Assembly (NCBI GenBank): GCA_008373205.1
Contig: RQOS01000060.1
Span: 47,936 to 111,935, forward strand
Source of the DNA: SAR202 cluster bacterium
GTDB taxonomy: Bacteria > Chloroflexota > Dehalococcoidia > Lucifugimonadales > Lucifugimonadaceae
Direction: 5' to 3'
DNA length: 64,000 nt
The notes beneath the pieces are model-generated. The model did not search any database, was not told the origin of the DNA, and saw nothing but the letters and a program-made list of their open reading frames with translations. The position numbers and the translations under genes are program-made. Positions 1-8,662 of this stretch are shown in pieces. Position 1 is the stretch's first letter; every line of letters begins with the position of its first letter.

Positions 1-1098
1 GTAGTTGAGACAACTATAAAAAAGATCAATTTTAATGTTGGTAGAACTGGAGTATTGACACCATGGGCAGAATTAGAACCTGTAATAATTGATGGAGTAA
101 CGATAAGTAGGGCAACTCTTCATAACAAAGATGAAATTGAAAGAAAAGATCTAAGAGAGAAAGACTTAATTGAACTTCAAAGAGCAGGAGAAGTAATTCC
201 TCAAATACTTAGAATATCTAAAAATAATAAGAGAGAAAAAGATTCTAAGAAGTTTCAGTTCCCTCAAAATTGTCTTCCTCCGTGTAACAGTATTCTATTT
301 GTAGACCCAAATGAAGTTTCTATAATGTGTACAAATTCTTCATGTGAGAATAAATTTGAAAGGTTATTACAATATTTTGCTTCTAAAAATTGTATGGATA
401 TTGAAGGTTTAGGAAATAAAATTTGTTCTATACTTTTCAAAAATAATATAATCAAATCATTAGATGATATTTATAACCTAAAAAATCATATAAATGAATT
501 AAACCAAATTGAAGGATTTGGAGATAAAAGCATCAACAAACTTTTATTGAGTATAGAAAATTCTAAAAACAAAAATTTTAGTCGATTATTAACTTCTTTT
601 GGTATAGATGGTGTTGGGTCTGAAATAGCAGAATTAATATCAGAAAAAATAAATAATTTAGAAGAACTTAATAACAAAATTAAAAATTTAGAAAATCTAA
701 GAGAAATATTAATCGATATTGATGGAATTGGGCCAATAGTTGCTGAAAATTTTATAAGATGGTCAATGGATGAAAACAACAGAATATTAATATCGAAATT
801 CATAGAAATTGGAATAGGCAAAGAAAATGAAAAAAATAATCAAAAAAGTAATTTATTTGAGAAGAAATCTTTTGTAATAACTGGAAGTTTTATTGATATA
901 AAAAGAAATGAGTTAGAAATACTCTTAAAAGAAAATGGAGGTAAGGTTACAAATAAAATTTCAAACAAAACTGATTATCTTATTTTAGGAGAAAATCCTG
1001 GCTCTAAATTATTAGAAGCTCAGGATAAAAATGTGACTATTATTAATTTTTCTCAACTAAAATCTTTAATTGAAGAAGGGATCCTTCCTAATGGATAA
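1..1098 (+). CDS. ligA: NAD-dependent DNA ligase LigA, C-terminal part (5' end outside window)
   Basis: Seals nicks in DNA at replication and repair using NAD+. The reading frame is open to base 1 and already encodes the OB-fold signature VGRTGVLTPWAELEPV, so the nucleotidyltransferase half lies upstream of the window. In order there follow the OB fold, a four-Cys zinc finger (Cys codons at 271, 283, 328 and 343), helix-hairpin-helix repeats (for example IEGFGDKSINKLL and IDGIGPIVAENF) and a C-terminal BRCT domain (SFVITGSF, then GGKVTNKISNKTDYLILGENPGSK). The first Cys pair is spaced C-x3-C rather than the usual C-x2-C. The stop overlaps the ATG of pth, so the two are co-transcribed. Family assignment is certain; only the start is missing. 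Confidence 0.97.
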   Translation, partial: VVETTIKKINFNVGRTGVLTPWAELEPVIIDGVTISRATLHNKDEIERKDLREKDLIELQRAGEVIPQILRISKNNKREKDSKKFQFPQNCLPPCNSILFVDPNEVSIMCTNSSCENKFERLLQYFASKNCMDIEGLGNKICSILFKNNIIKSLDDIYNLKNHINELNQIEGFGDKSINKLLLSIENSKNKNFSRLLTSFGIDGVGSEIAELISEKINNLEELNNKIKNLENLREILIDIDGIGPIVAENFIRWSMDENNRILISKFIEIGIGKENEKNNQKSNLFEKKSFVITGSFIDIKRNELEILLKENGGKVTNKISNKTDYLILGENPGSKLLEAQDKNVTIINFSQLKSLIEEGILPNG

Positions 1099-1669
1099 TT
1101 GGATAATTTTAGGAGTAGGCAATCCAGGGGATAAATATGCAAATACAAAGCATAATGTACCTTGGTGGATACTAGACAATTTGCAAAAAAAATTATCACT
1201 TTACAAAAAATATCAAAAAAAAGAAAAAAACTACTTAGAAGTGAGATTTGATCTTGATGAATATAGTATTTATACGATATACCCTACTACTTTTGTAAAT
1301 AATTCAGGCTTAGCTATAAAAGATCTTCTTGATAAGGATAAATTTTCTCTAGATAAAACAATTGTTATATCAGATGATATAAACCTAGAAGAAGGAAGAA
1401 TAAGAATAAGAAGAAAAGGAAGTAGTGGGGGTCACAACGGATTAAAATCTATAATTAACCATCTTGGAACTGAAAATTTTGTTCGATTGAGAGTTGGTAT
1501 CGGTAAGCCACATCAAAATGAAGATCAAATAAAGTATGTATTATCAAAAGTAAAAAATGAAAAATTAGTAAATAAATCTTGCCAAGATGCTTCAGATGCA
1601 TGCATAAATATAATTGAAAATGGTATAACTAAATCTATGGAAAAATTTAATGGAGAAATCGATGTCTAA
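1091..1669 (+). CDS. pth: Peptidyl-tRNA hydrolase
   Basis: Cleaves the ester bond of peptidyl-tRNAs released from stalled ribosomes. The 192-residue protein is of normal family length. It has the N-terminal GVGNPGDKYANTKHN motif with the catalytic His, the substrate-binding YPTTFVNNSG segment and the DDINLEEGRIRIR...GGHNGLKSI block with the catalytic Asp. The ATG at 1091 is chosen because GVGNPG follows directly and a GAAGAAGGG Shine-Dalgarno-like tract precedes it inside the ligA end; an earlier in-frame start would add seven residues unlike the family. The gene overlaps ligA by 8 nt and its own stop overlaps the next gene by 8 nt, suggesting translational coupling. Confidence 0.96.
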   Translation: MDNWIILGVGNPGDKYANTKHNVPWWILDNLQKKLSLYKKYQKKEKNYLEVRFDLDEYSIYTIYPTTFVNNSGLAIKDLLDKDKFSLDKTIVISDDINLEEGRIRIRRKGSSGGHNGLKSIINHLGTENFVRLRVGIGKPHQNEDQIKYVLSKVKNEKLVNKSCQDASDACINIIENGITKSMEKFNGEIDV

Positions 1670-2747
1670 ACTTTTTGAACCAATTAAGATAAGAGGCGAA
1701 GAAATAAAAAATAGATCATGGGTATCGCCAATGTGTCAATATTCATGTGAAGACGGTTACGCTAACAATTGGCATATGGTTCATTTAGGATCAAGAGCAG
1801 TAGGTGGTGCAGGTTTAGTAATGTCTGAAGCAGCTGCAGTTGAACCAGAAGGACGAATTAGTCCTTGGGATTTGGGCATTTGGAAAGATGAACATATAGA
1901 ACCATTAAAAGAAATAACCAAGTTTATTTCCGAACAAGGCTCAACGCCAGCTATACAACTAGCTCACGCAGGTAGAAAGGCTTCAACTAAAAGACCATGG
2001 CAAGGTAGAGGTAAAATTGAAAGCAAAGATGGAGGATGGATTCCTAAAGGACCAAGTTCAATACCTTTTGATGATGAATCTCAAGAACCTATTGAATTAA
2101 AAATCGAAGAAATTATTGATATTAAATCTAAATTTGTAGATTCTGCAGAAAGATCTATTGAAGCAGGATTCAAATGTATTGAATTACATTTAGCTCATGG
2201 TTATTTGGTTCATGAATTTTTTTCTCCTATATCAAATATTAGAGAAGATAGTTACGGTGGAACAATTGAAAATAGAACTTCATTTGGAGTAGAAATAGCA
2301 AAAGAAATAAGAAAAAAAATTGGAGACAAAATACCTATTTTTGCTAGAATATCTGTAACAGAATATCATCCTAACGGATGGGATATTGAATCTTCAATTT
2401 TATTATCAAAAAAACTAGGAGAAGTTGGAGTAGATTTAATTGATTGCTCGTCCGGAGGAAACTATTCAGACCAAAAAATTAAGTTAGAAAAAGGTTATCA
2501 AGTTCCCCTCTCAAAATCCATCAAAGATGGTGCAGAAATTCTTACAGGCACAGTTGGATTAATCTCTGATAATGGTCATGCTGAAGAAATATTGAGTAAT
2601 AATGAGGCAGATGCAATATTTTTAGGAAGAGAATTATTGAGAAATCCATATTGGAGCTTATATTCTCAAGAAGATATTAATGCTTGGCCCTTACAATATC
2701 AAAGGTCATTCGAAGGAACAGGAAAAATCAAGTATATCAGGCAATAA
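1662..2747 (+). CDS. NADH:flavin oxidoreductase, Old Yellow Enzyme family (YqjM-like)
   Basis: FMN-dependent ene-reductase-type TIM barrel of about 361 residues. The N-terminal SPMCQYS motif carries the Cys and Tyr that mark the YqjM subclass. IELHLAHGYLVHEFFSP holds the paired His residues that bind the substrate, and NIREDSYGGTIENR is the family signature. FLGRELLRNPYW near the end is the phosphate-binding part of the FMN site. The ATG at 1662 is preferred over the one at 1650 because GGAG lies 6 nt before it. The physiological substrate cannot be read from sequence; reduction of activated C=C bonds or degradation of xenobiotics are usual roles. The stop codon abuts that of serS (TAATTA), with no room for a terminator. 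Confidence 0.92.
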   Translation: MSKLFEPIKIRGEEIKNRSWVSPMCQYSCEDGYANNWHMVHLGSRAVGGAGLVMSEAAAVEPEGRISPWDLGIWKDEHIEPLKEITKFISEQGSTPAIQLAHAGRKASTKRPWQGRGKIESKDGGWIPKGPSSIPFDDESQEPIELKIEEIIDIKSKFVDSAERSIEAGFKCIELHLAHGYLVHEFFSPISNIREDSYGGTIENRTSFGVEIAKEIRKKIGDKIPIFARISVTEYHPNGWDIESSILLSKKLGEVGVDLIDCSSGGNYSDQKIKLEKGYQVPLSKSIKDGAEILTGTVGLISDNGHAEEILSNNEADAIFLGRELLRNPYWSLYSQEDINAWPLQYQRSFEGTGKIKYIRQ

Positions 2748-4007
2748 TTAGATACTTTCAAAACCTGTATAGGGTATCAAAACTTCAGGAATTTTAATAC
2801 TTCCATCTTCTTGCTGACCATTTTCTATTATAGCTACCCAAATTCTTGGGAGAGCTAGACCTGATCCATTTAAGGTATGAGGGAAAATTGTTGATGAAGC
2901 TTGAGTTTCTTTATATCTAGTATTATTTCTTCTAGACTGAAAATCATAACAATTAGATATAGATGAAACTTCTAGCCATTCCTTAGAACCAGCAGCCCAA
3001 ACTTCAATATCAAATGTTATAGCAGATTGAAAACCTATATCTCCGGTTGATAGTTGAATCAATTTAGAGCTTAACTCTAATCTATCGCAAAGAGTTCTTG
3101 CATTATCTATCATTGATTCTAAATGTTCTTCAGAATCATCTGGATGAACGTACTTAAACATCTCAACTTTATAAAACTGATGTACCCTTTTTATACCTCT
3201 AATATCTCTACCTGCAGAAGTATGTTCTTTTCTAAAACTTGGGGTTCTTGCGACATAACTTTTTGGTAAACTAGCTGGAGTTATAATTTTACCTTGATGT
3301 AGACCATTTAATGAAACTTCAGCGGTAGGTATTAGCCAAAGATCAGTTTCATCATCTCTATATAAATTGTCTTTAAATTTTGGTAAATTTCCAGATCCTA
3401 TCATTGTTTCTTGCTTTACTAAATAAGGAGGATCAATTTCTTCATACCCAAATTCATCCGTATGTACGTCCATCATCCAGTTCATCAAAGCTCTATGTAG
3501 TCGTGCACCTTTCCCTTTAAATACAAAAAATCTAGCACCTGATATATTTGCACCTGCTTCTAAGTCTAAAATATCTTTCTCTGGGCCTATGTCCCAATGA
3601 GGTTTTATATAATTTTCATCTCTTTGTACTCCAATTACATCTTTTTCTATATTTGAATTCTCATCCTCTCCTATGGGGACATTTTTATCTGGTAAATTTG
3701 GAATATTAAGCATAATTTCTTTTATTTTTTCATTTATAACAGCAAGCTCTTCATCTACTTTTTTTAATTCTCCAGATAGCTTTTTTATGAATAAACTTTC
3801 TTCAGATGTTGGTTTTCTTTTCTCTTGTCCAATTTTTTTTGAAATTTCATTTCTTGTTGATCTTTTATCGTCACCATCAGAAATATAATTACGTCTTTTA
3901 GTGTCTAGTTCTACTAATATATCCAGATTGGAAATATCATAGCCTCTATTTGATAAGCCTTCAGAAAAAATTTCTTTATTTTCTATAATCTTTTTTATAT
4001 CTAACAT
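2748..4007 (-). CDS. serS: Seryl-tRNA synthetase
   Basis: Class II aminoacyl-tRNA synthetase that charges tRNA-Ser. The 419-residue protein has the N-terminal antiparallel coiled-coil arm (about residues 25-100, rich in Lys and Glu) that recognises the long variable arm of tRNA-Ser. The catalytic core includes LIPTAEVSLNGLH, the motif 2 region RTPSFRKEHTSAGRDIRG followed by HQFYKVEMF, and motif 3 TLNGSGLALPRIWVAIIEN. The start ATG overlaps the lysS stop by one base (TAATG), so lysS-serS form an operon with coupled translation. Confidence 0.97.
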   Translation of the reverse strand: MLDIKKIIENKEIFSEGLSNRGYDISNLDILVELDTKRRNYISDGDDKRSTRNEISKKIGQEKRKPTSEESLFIKKLSGELKKVDEELAVINEKIKEIMLNIPNLPDKNVPIGEDENSNIEKDVIGVQRDENYIKPHWDIGPEKDILDLEAGANISGARFFVFKGKGARLHRALMNWMMDVHTDEFGYEEIDPPYLVKQETMIGSGNLPKFKDNLYRDDETDLWLIPTAEVSLNGLHQGKIITPASLPKSYVARTPSFRKEHTSAGRDIRGIKRVHQFYKVEMFKYVHPDDSEEHLESMIDNARTLCDRLELSSKLIQLSTGDIGFQSAITFDIEVWAAGSKEWLEVSSISNCYDFQSRRNNTRYKETQASSTIFPHTLNGSGLALPRIWVAIIENGQQEDGSIKIPEVLIPYTGFESI

Positions 4008-5491
4008 TATTTTTTACTTCTTAATTGTGGAAATAACAAAACTTCTCTAATTTGATCTTGAGCTGTAATAAGCATTATTAATCTATCAATACCAATACCC
4101 AAACCTCCAGTTGGAGGCATACCATGTTCAATTGAAATAAGGAAATCTTCATCTAGCCTATCAGCCTCTTTATCTCCAAGATTTTTTCTTTGTTTTTCTT
4201 GTTCTAAAAATCTATTCCTTTGATCAATAGGATCATTTAATTCTGTAAATGCATTTGCCAATTCATGGCCCAATACAAATGCTTCAAATCTTTCTACTAC
4301 ATCTTTAGATCCAGGTTTTAACTTTGCTAAAGGAGACATTTCTATTGGATAATCTAATAGAAATGTAGGTTTAATGAGTTTAGGTTCAACTCCTTGTGAG
4401 ATCAATCTGTCAAGCAATATTCCCCAAGCCTCATTCTGGTCAGCAACAAACCCTTTATTCTTCATTTCATTGGCTAAATCATTATTATTTTTAAACTTCA
4501 AAAAATCTATCCCTGTATTATCAATAATAGCTTTTCTTAAATCTAGTCTTTGCCAAGGTGGTGCTAAATCAATAGTAAGATCATCAGATATATTAATTTT
4601 TGTAGTTCCATTTACTTCAATTGAAACATAAGAGACTAAATCTTCAACCATTCTCATAACAGTATTATAGTCTTCATAAGCTTCATATGATTCCATAGTT
4701 GTGAATTCAGGATTATGATCATGATCAATTCCTTCATTCCTAAATAATCTACCTATTTCATAAACTTTTTCAATTCCACCTACTATCAATTTTTTTAAGT
4801 GAAGTTCTGTGGCTATTCTTAAAAAAAGGTCTTTCTCAAGAGACTCATGATAGGTTGAAAAAGGTATTGCCCTGCCACCAGCTGGAATATCAACCAATAT
4901 AGGGGTTTCTACTTCCAAAAAACCTCTATTATTCATAAAGTTTCTTACTGATGAAATAGCCTTAGATCTTTTCACAGCAATTTCTAGAGACTCCTCATTA
5001 GAAATAAGATCTAAATATCTTTGCCTATATCTTATTTCATTATCTTTTAAACCCGACCATTTATCAGGTAAAGGCCTTATTGCTTTGGTCAGAATAACAA
5101 TATCGTGTAAATCTAAGGTAAGCTCTCCTCTACGAGTTCTAAATAAATGTCCCTCTACTCCAACAATATCTCCAATATCAATTAAATCTAAAAAGTCTTT
5201 ATTTATTTCGGATTCTTCTTCCTTATAATGTAATTGAATTTTTCCTGATTGATCTTTGATATCAAAGAATATAATTTTTCCCATTGCTCTTTTAGCAATA
5301 ATTCTTCCAGAGATGCATAATTGCTTAGAATTAGCACTTTCATTGGAATCATCATATGCTGTAATAGCATCATGGATTATAGTTCGATCTTTCTCCCATC
5401 TATTTGGATAGGGATCAATTTTTAATTTTCGTAATTTTTCAAGTTTTTCAAGTCTATCTTTAATTATTCTGTCTTCAGATAAGTTTTCCAT
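4007..5491 (-). CDS. lysS: Lysyl-tRNA synthetase, class II
   Basis: Charges tRNA-Lys. The 494-residue protein has an N-terminal OB-fold anticodon-binding domain (ISGRIIAKRAMGKIIFFDIK and onward). The class II core contains motif 2 (FRNEGIDHDHNPEFTTMESY) and motif 3 (GGLGIGIDRLIMLI near the C-terminus). The length is typical of bacterial LysS. It is the first gene of a lysS-serS operon. The upstream 140 bp are shared with the divergent cupin gene. I see no T-box or leader structure there. Confidence 0.97.
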   Translation of the reverse strand: MENLSEDRIIKDRLEKLEKLRKLKIDPYPNRWEKDRTIIHDAITAYDDSNESANSKQLCISGRIIAKRAMGKIIFFDIKDQSGKIQLHYKEEESEINKDFLDLIDIGDIVGVEGHLFRTRRGELTLDLHDIVILTKAIRPLPDKWSGLKDNEIRYRQRYLDLISNEESLEIAVKRSKAISSVRNFMNNRGFLEVETPILVDIPAGGRAIPFSTYHESLEKDLFLRIATELHLKKLIVGGIEKVYEIGRLFRNEGIDHDHNPEFTTMESYEAYEDYNTVMRMVEDLVSYVSIEVNGTTKINISDDLTIDLAPPWQRLDLRKAIIDNTGIDFLKFKNNNDLANEMKNKGFVADQNEAWGILLDRLISQGVEPKLIKPTFLLDYPIEMSPLAKLKPGSKDVVERFEAFVLGHELANAFTELNDPIDQRNRFLEQEKQRKNLGDKEADRLDEDFLISIEHGMPPTGGLGIGIDRLIMLITAQDQIREVLLFPQLRSKK

Positions 5492-5620
5492 GTAAATGTT
5501 TTCTAAATGTTTATAATTTATAATTTTATAACTATTTCAATATGAATCGCAGTAATATTCTTTTGTGATATTTCTTTAATATAGGATGTTATTAGTTTTT
5601 GTTATAAGATTCTTTAAAAA

Positions 5621-5626
5621 TATAAT
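5621..5626 (+). promoter_or_regulatory. -10 box of a putative leaderless promoter
   Basis: A perfect TATAAT lies exactly 6 nt before the ATG of the cupin gene at 5633, which would put the transcription start on or next to the A of the ATG. No Shine-Dalgarno sequence is present in the 6-nt spacer (CTGAAA). A convincing -35 box is not visible. The same spacing recurs at three other genes in the window. Confidence 0.55.
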
Positions 5627-5632
5627 CTGAAA

Positions 5633-6016
5633 ATGCAAGAAAACAATCCTATAAATATTTCATTTGATAAAAAAGAAAGCAAAACTGACAGACCTTGGGG
5701 GAGTTATGAAATACTTTGTAAGGGACCAGGCTATCAAACCAAAAGATTAATTGTTAAGCCTAGTTGCAGACTTTCTTTACAAACACATAAACACAGAGAT
5801 GAAGAATGGATTGTGGCCAGAGGTACTGCTAGAGTGACTGTAGGTGAGGATATTTTAGAAATAGGAAGAGGTGAATCTGCCAGTGTTCCTAGAACTATAA
5901 AGCATAGGATAGAAAATATCTCAGAAATAGATCCTCTTGAAATAATTGAGGTTCAAATAGGTGATTATATTGATGAGGAAGATATTGAGAGAATAGAAGA
6001 CGATTACGGTAGATAA
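5633..6016 (+). CDS. Stand-alone cupin, type II mannose-6-phosphate isomerase C-terminal domain-like
   Basis: A 127-residue single-domain cupin matching the C-terminal isomerase domain of bifunctional mannose-1-phosphate guanylyltransferase/mannose-6-phosphate isomerases. It has the start RPWGSYEIL, the metal-binding LSLQTHKHRDEEWIVARG with His and Glu ligands, and a late PRTIKHRIEN His. No guanylyltransferase domain is attached or adjacent. It could isomerise mannose-6-phosphate or another sugar phosphate in the cytoplasm, but stand-alone members are poorly characterised. Its promoter looks leaderless. It converges with the coiled-coil gene, ending 1 nt from it. Confidence 0.8.
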   Translation: MQENNPINISFDKKESKTDRPWGSYEILCKGPGYQTKRLIVKPSCRLSLQTHKHRDEEWIVARGTARVTVGEDILEIGRGESASVPRTIKHRIENISEIDPLEIIEVQIGDYIDEEDIERIEDDYGR

Positions 6017-6017
6017 A

Positions 6018-6623
6018 TTATTGATTCTTTTCTACTGTAATATTTTCTGATGGATCATCTAATAGATCAAGTCCACTTCTCACCTGACTAAGAATAGTTG
6101 AAATTCTTTCTTCAAGAGCATAAAGAACTTCTTTTGCATAATTGTCAGCACCATCTCTTCTATCAATAGCAATTTTTTCTGATTCATCTAATACTCTGCT
6201 AGATTCTTGTTGAGCATTCATAATAATTCTTTCAGACTGCTCTTGAGCATCATTAATTATTTCTTCAGATCTTTTATTTGCTTGCTCTACAATAGCGGTT
6301 TCAAGAACCATTTCCTCAGCTTTTGCTTCTGCGTCTGATAGGATTTCTGCAGCATCTCTTTTTGCAATTTCTCTCATTGTAGAAGATTCTTCGTCTGCAT
6401 AATTTCTAATTCTTACAGCTTCTTTATCAGCTTGATCAATAATTGCTTCTTTTTGTCTAGTTACCATTCCAGCTTCATCAAGTTCACTAGGTAAATTTTC
6501 TATGACATCCTTTAATATGTCTAATGAACGTGATTTGTCAATCATTACCTTAGATGTTCCAGGTAAAGACTTAGTTTCTTTTAGAATAGTTTCTAAATTT
6601 TTTATTTCTTCAATAATATTCAT
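6018..6623 (-). CDS. DivIVA/V-ATPase-subunit-H-like coiled-coil protein
   Basis: A 201-residue, almost entirely helical, charged protein. From about residue 55 it runs as a long coiled coil rich in Ala, Glu and Lys (repeats of the type ADEEST/AEAKAEEMV/DAQEQSERII), resembling the DivIVA-like or ATP-synthase-stalk-like proteins often found next to coaD and rsmD in Chloroflexota. The ATG at 6623 is chosen because GGGAGG lies 6 nt upstream; an in-frame TTG 12 nt earlier overlaps that site. A role in cell-pole or envelope organisation is only inferred. No membrane segment is visible. Confidence 0.7.
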   Translation of the reverse strand: MNIIEEIKNLETILKETKSLPGTSKVMIDKSRSLDILKDVIENLPSELDEAGMVTRQKEAIIDQADKEAVRIRNYADEESSTMREIAKRDAAEILSDAEAKAEEMVLETAIVEQANKRSEEIINDAQEQSERIIMNAQQESSRVLDESEKIAIDRRDGADNYAKEVLYALEERISTILSQVRSGLDLLDDPSENITVEKNQ

Positions 6624-6679
6624 AAATCCTCCCAATAAATAAATTCTATGTTATTGATATGGTTAAATTCCGTACTATT

Positions 6680-7165
6680 TTAAGCAGATTTACTGATTCT
6701 TTTCATTAATGGCTCAAAAACATGAGCTGGAACTAAAGACTTAATATCTCCTCCTAAAGATGCTATCTCTTTTACTCTGCTAGAACTAACATATTGATAT
6801 TTTAAAGAAGAGATCAAGCAAACCGTATCTATGTCTGAGTTCATTTCTCTGTTTGTCAAAGCCATTTCTCTTTCATACTCAAAATCTGCACCAATTCTCA
6901 GTCCTCTAATAATTGCTGAAGAATTTAATTCTTTAGCCAGATCAACTGTGAGCGTATTAAAAGGTATAACATCTACATTATTAAGATCAGATACTGCTTG
7001 TTGAAACATACTTACTCTTTCATCAATATCAAAAATAACATTTTTTAGAGAGCCTGAGTAAACACAAACAGTTACTTTTTCAAAGAGCAAAGAGGCTCTT
7101 TGCACGATATCAAAATGCCCCTTGGTTACTGGATCAAATGTCCCTGGATATATACTTTTAACCAT
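6680..7165 (-). CDS. coaD: Phosphopantetheine adenylyltransferase
   Basis: Catalyses the penultimate step of coenzyme A synthesis, from 4'-phosphopantetheine and ATP to dephospho-CoA. At 161 residues it has the nucleotidyltransferase signature GTFDPVTKGHFDIV at the N-terminus, with the T/HxGH-type motif. It also has IRGLRIGADFEYEREMALTN and the C-terminal YVSSSRVKEIASLGGD segment. It lies 3 nt downstream of rsmD, a pairing common in bacteria, within a leftward housekeeping operon. Confidence 0.96.
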   Translation of the reverse strand: MVKSIYPGTFDPVTKGHFDIVQRASLLFEKVTVCVYSGSLKNVIFDIDERVSMFQQAVSDLNNVDVIPFNTLTVDLAKELNSSAIIRGLRIGADFEYEREMALTNREMNSDIDTVCLISSLKYQYVSSSRVKEIASLGGDIKSLVPAHVFEPLMKRISKSA

Positions 7166-7168
7166 TTT

Positions 7169-7693
7169 TTATCCCTCTTTATTACTAGAGAATATTGAAA
7201 TACTTGTGTCTCCATATTCTTTTTGACCTTGCATATTAAAAATTTTAATAGATTTAGCTATGTTCTGTCTAGAAGAATGCTCAAATATCAATTTTGTATC
7301 TTGCCCAGAAAGTTTATTATCTATAATTTGAGAAACAATTTTATCTATAGAATTATCAGAATACGGAGGATCAGCAAAAATAAAATCAAATTTTTCTGAT
7401 ATTTTGCCTAATTGGTTTTCACAGTTAGCCTTAATCATCCTTGCCTCACCTTCAAAATCATATTTTTCTACCTGATTTTTAATTTTTTGTAAAAATTTAT
7501 TATTTATATCAACAAAATAACAATTAGAAACACCGAGTTCCAAAGCTCTTAGGCCTAATGCCCCAGTTCCTGCATATAAATCTAAGAAGTTTTTACCTTG
7601 TAAATTTTCATGCCCTAAAATTGAAAAAACTGCACCTATAACCTTTGAAGAGGTAGGTCTTAAGTTTTTCTTTTTATACTGAAATTTTTTCAA
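7169..7693 (-). CDS. rsmD: 16S rRNA (guanine-966 N2)-methyltransferase RsmD
   Basis: Methylates G966 of 16S rRNA. The 174-residue Rossmann-fold methyltransferase shows the N-terminal LRPTSSKVIGAVFSILG block, the SAM-binding FLDLYAGTGALGLRAL motif and the catalytic FADPPYSDN motif. The start is a TTG inside the 3' end of dus. An in-frame stop lies five codons upstream, so the protein lacks about 10-15 residues (the usual MRIIxGxxKGRxL start) found in most RsmD proteins. The gene overlaps dus by 20 nt. Confidence 0.9.
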   Translation of the reverse strand: MKKFQYKKKNLRPTSSKVIGAVFSILGHENLQGKNFLDLYAGTGALGLRALELGVSNCYFVDINNKFLQKIKNQVEKYDFEGEARMIKANCENQLGKISEKFDFIFADPPYSDNSIDKIVSQIIDNKLSGQDTKLIFEHSSRQNIAKSIKIFNMQGQKEYGDTSISIFSSNKEG

Positions 7694-8660
7694 GCTTATT
7701 TTTCTCTACATTTCTATCAAACAACTTAAAAAATAATTCTATAACATTTTCTATGGAATCCGAGGATCTAAATATTTTTTGCCTTATTTCCCTTGAATTA
7801 TAGAATCCTTTCGCATAGTAGGATAAATTTTTCTTTATCTGCATGTCTAAATTTTTCTTAGGAAAATAATTTTTAATTTGTTGTAAATGATTTATAATTG
7901 TTTTTTTCTTATATAAATCTTTTTCTTCATAACTCAATTTTTCTAAGCTATTATTGAAAACCCAGGGATTACCAATTGCTCCACGCCCAATCATAACAGA
8001 TTTACATTTAGTGAACTCTATCATTCTCTTAGCATCATCATATGACTTCACATCTCCGTTACCTGTAACAGGAATTTCTACACTCTCAACAACCTGCTTG
8101 ATAATTGACCACTTAGAATTTCCTTCATATCTTTGGGATCTACTTCTAGGATGTACTGTTATTCCATCAACTCCTTCAGACTCAAGCATTTTTGAAAACT
8201 CTACTGCATTAATATTATTTTCATCCCATCCACTTCTAATTTTTACAGTTAACGGAATTTTAGTTGCATTTCTAATAGAATTTATTAATTTAGCTGTTCC
8301 TACAATATCTTTCATTAGAGCTGCTCCTTTGCCTTTCTTCGTAATTTTAGGAACAGGGCATCCCATATTGATATCGATTATACTCGCTCCTAAATCCTGA
8401 AGGATTTTTGAAGATTCAGTTAATGATTCGGAGTCACATCCAAGAAGTTGCATAGCAATTGGATTTTCATATTCAGAAAATGCTGTAATCAATTTAGTTC
8501 TATCAGATTTATTGTAAACTAATGATATTGAATCAATTTCTTCGGTAGTGACAAACCCTGATCCATTATCTAAACAAATTGTTCTGAAAGGAGCATTAGA
8601 AACGCCTGCCATTGGGGCTAATCTGATAATATTTTTTTCTAATAAATCATTGAATTTCAT
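7674..8660 (-). CDS. dus: tRNA-dihydrouridine synthase (DusB-like)
   Basis: FMN-dependent reductase that makes dihydrouridine in tRNA D-loops. The 328-residue TIM barrel begins with RLAPMAGVSNAPFRTIC. It carries the catalytic Cys in NMGCPVPKITKKGKGAALM, the substrate-binding VKIRSGWD, and the phosphate-binding VMIGRGAIGNPWVF. It lies 2 nt after the upstream lipoprotein gene and overlaps rsmD. The subgroup (DusB) is assigned by overall motif style and is less sure than the family. Confidence 0.93.
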   Translation of the reverse strand: MKFNDLLEKNIIRLAPMAGVSNAPFRTICLDNGSGFVTTEEIDSISLVYNKSDRTKLITAFSEYENPIAMQLLGCDSESLTESSKILQDLGASIIDINMGCPVPKITKKGKGAALMKDIVGTAKLINSIRNATKIPLTVKIRSGWDENNINAVEFSKMLESEGVDGITVHPRSRSQRYEGNSKWSIIKQVVESVEIPVTGNGDVKSYDDAKRMIEFTKCKSVMIGRGAIGNPWVFNNSLEKLSYEEKDLYKKKTIINHLQQIKNYFPKKNLDMQIKKNLSYYAKGFYNSREIRQKIFRSSDSIENVIELFFKLFDRNVEKNKLEKISV

Positions 8661-8662
8661 AA

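Noticed and set aside
1650-1661. Earlier ATG for the OYE-type enzyme
   Set aside because: The ATG at 1662 has GGAG at proper spacing and gives the usual N-terminus; the earlier ATG has no ribosome-binding site.
5492-5632. T-box or leader upstream of lysS
   Set aside because: No T-box signature, leader peptide or terminator is recognisable in this AT-rich interval.
7954-8400. 148-residue plus-strand frame opposite dus
   Set aside because: Shadow of the tRNA-dihydrouridine synthase gene; no own signals.
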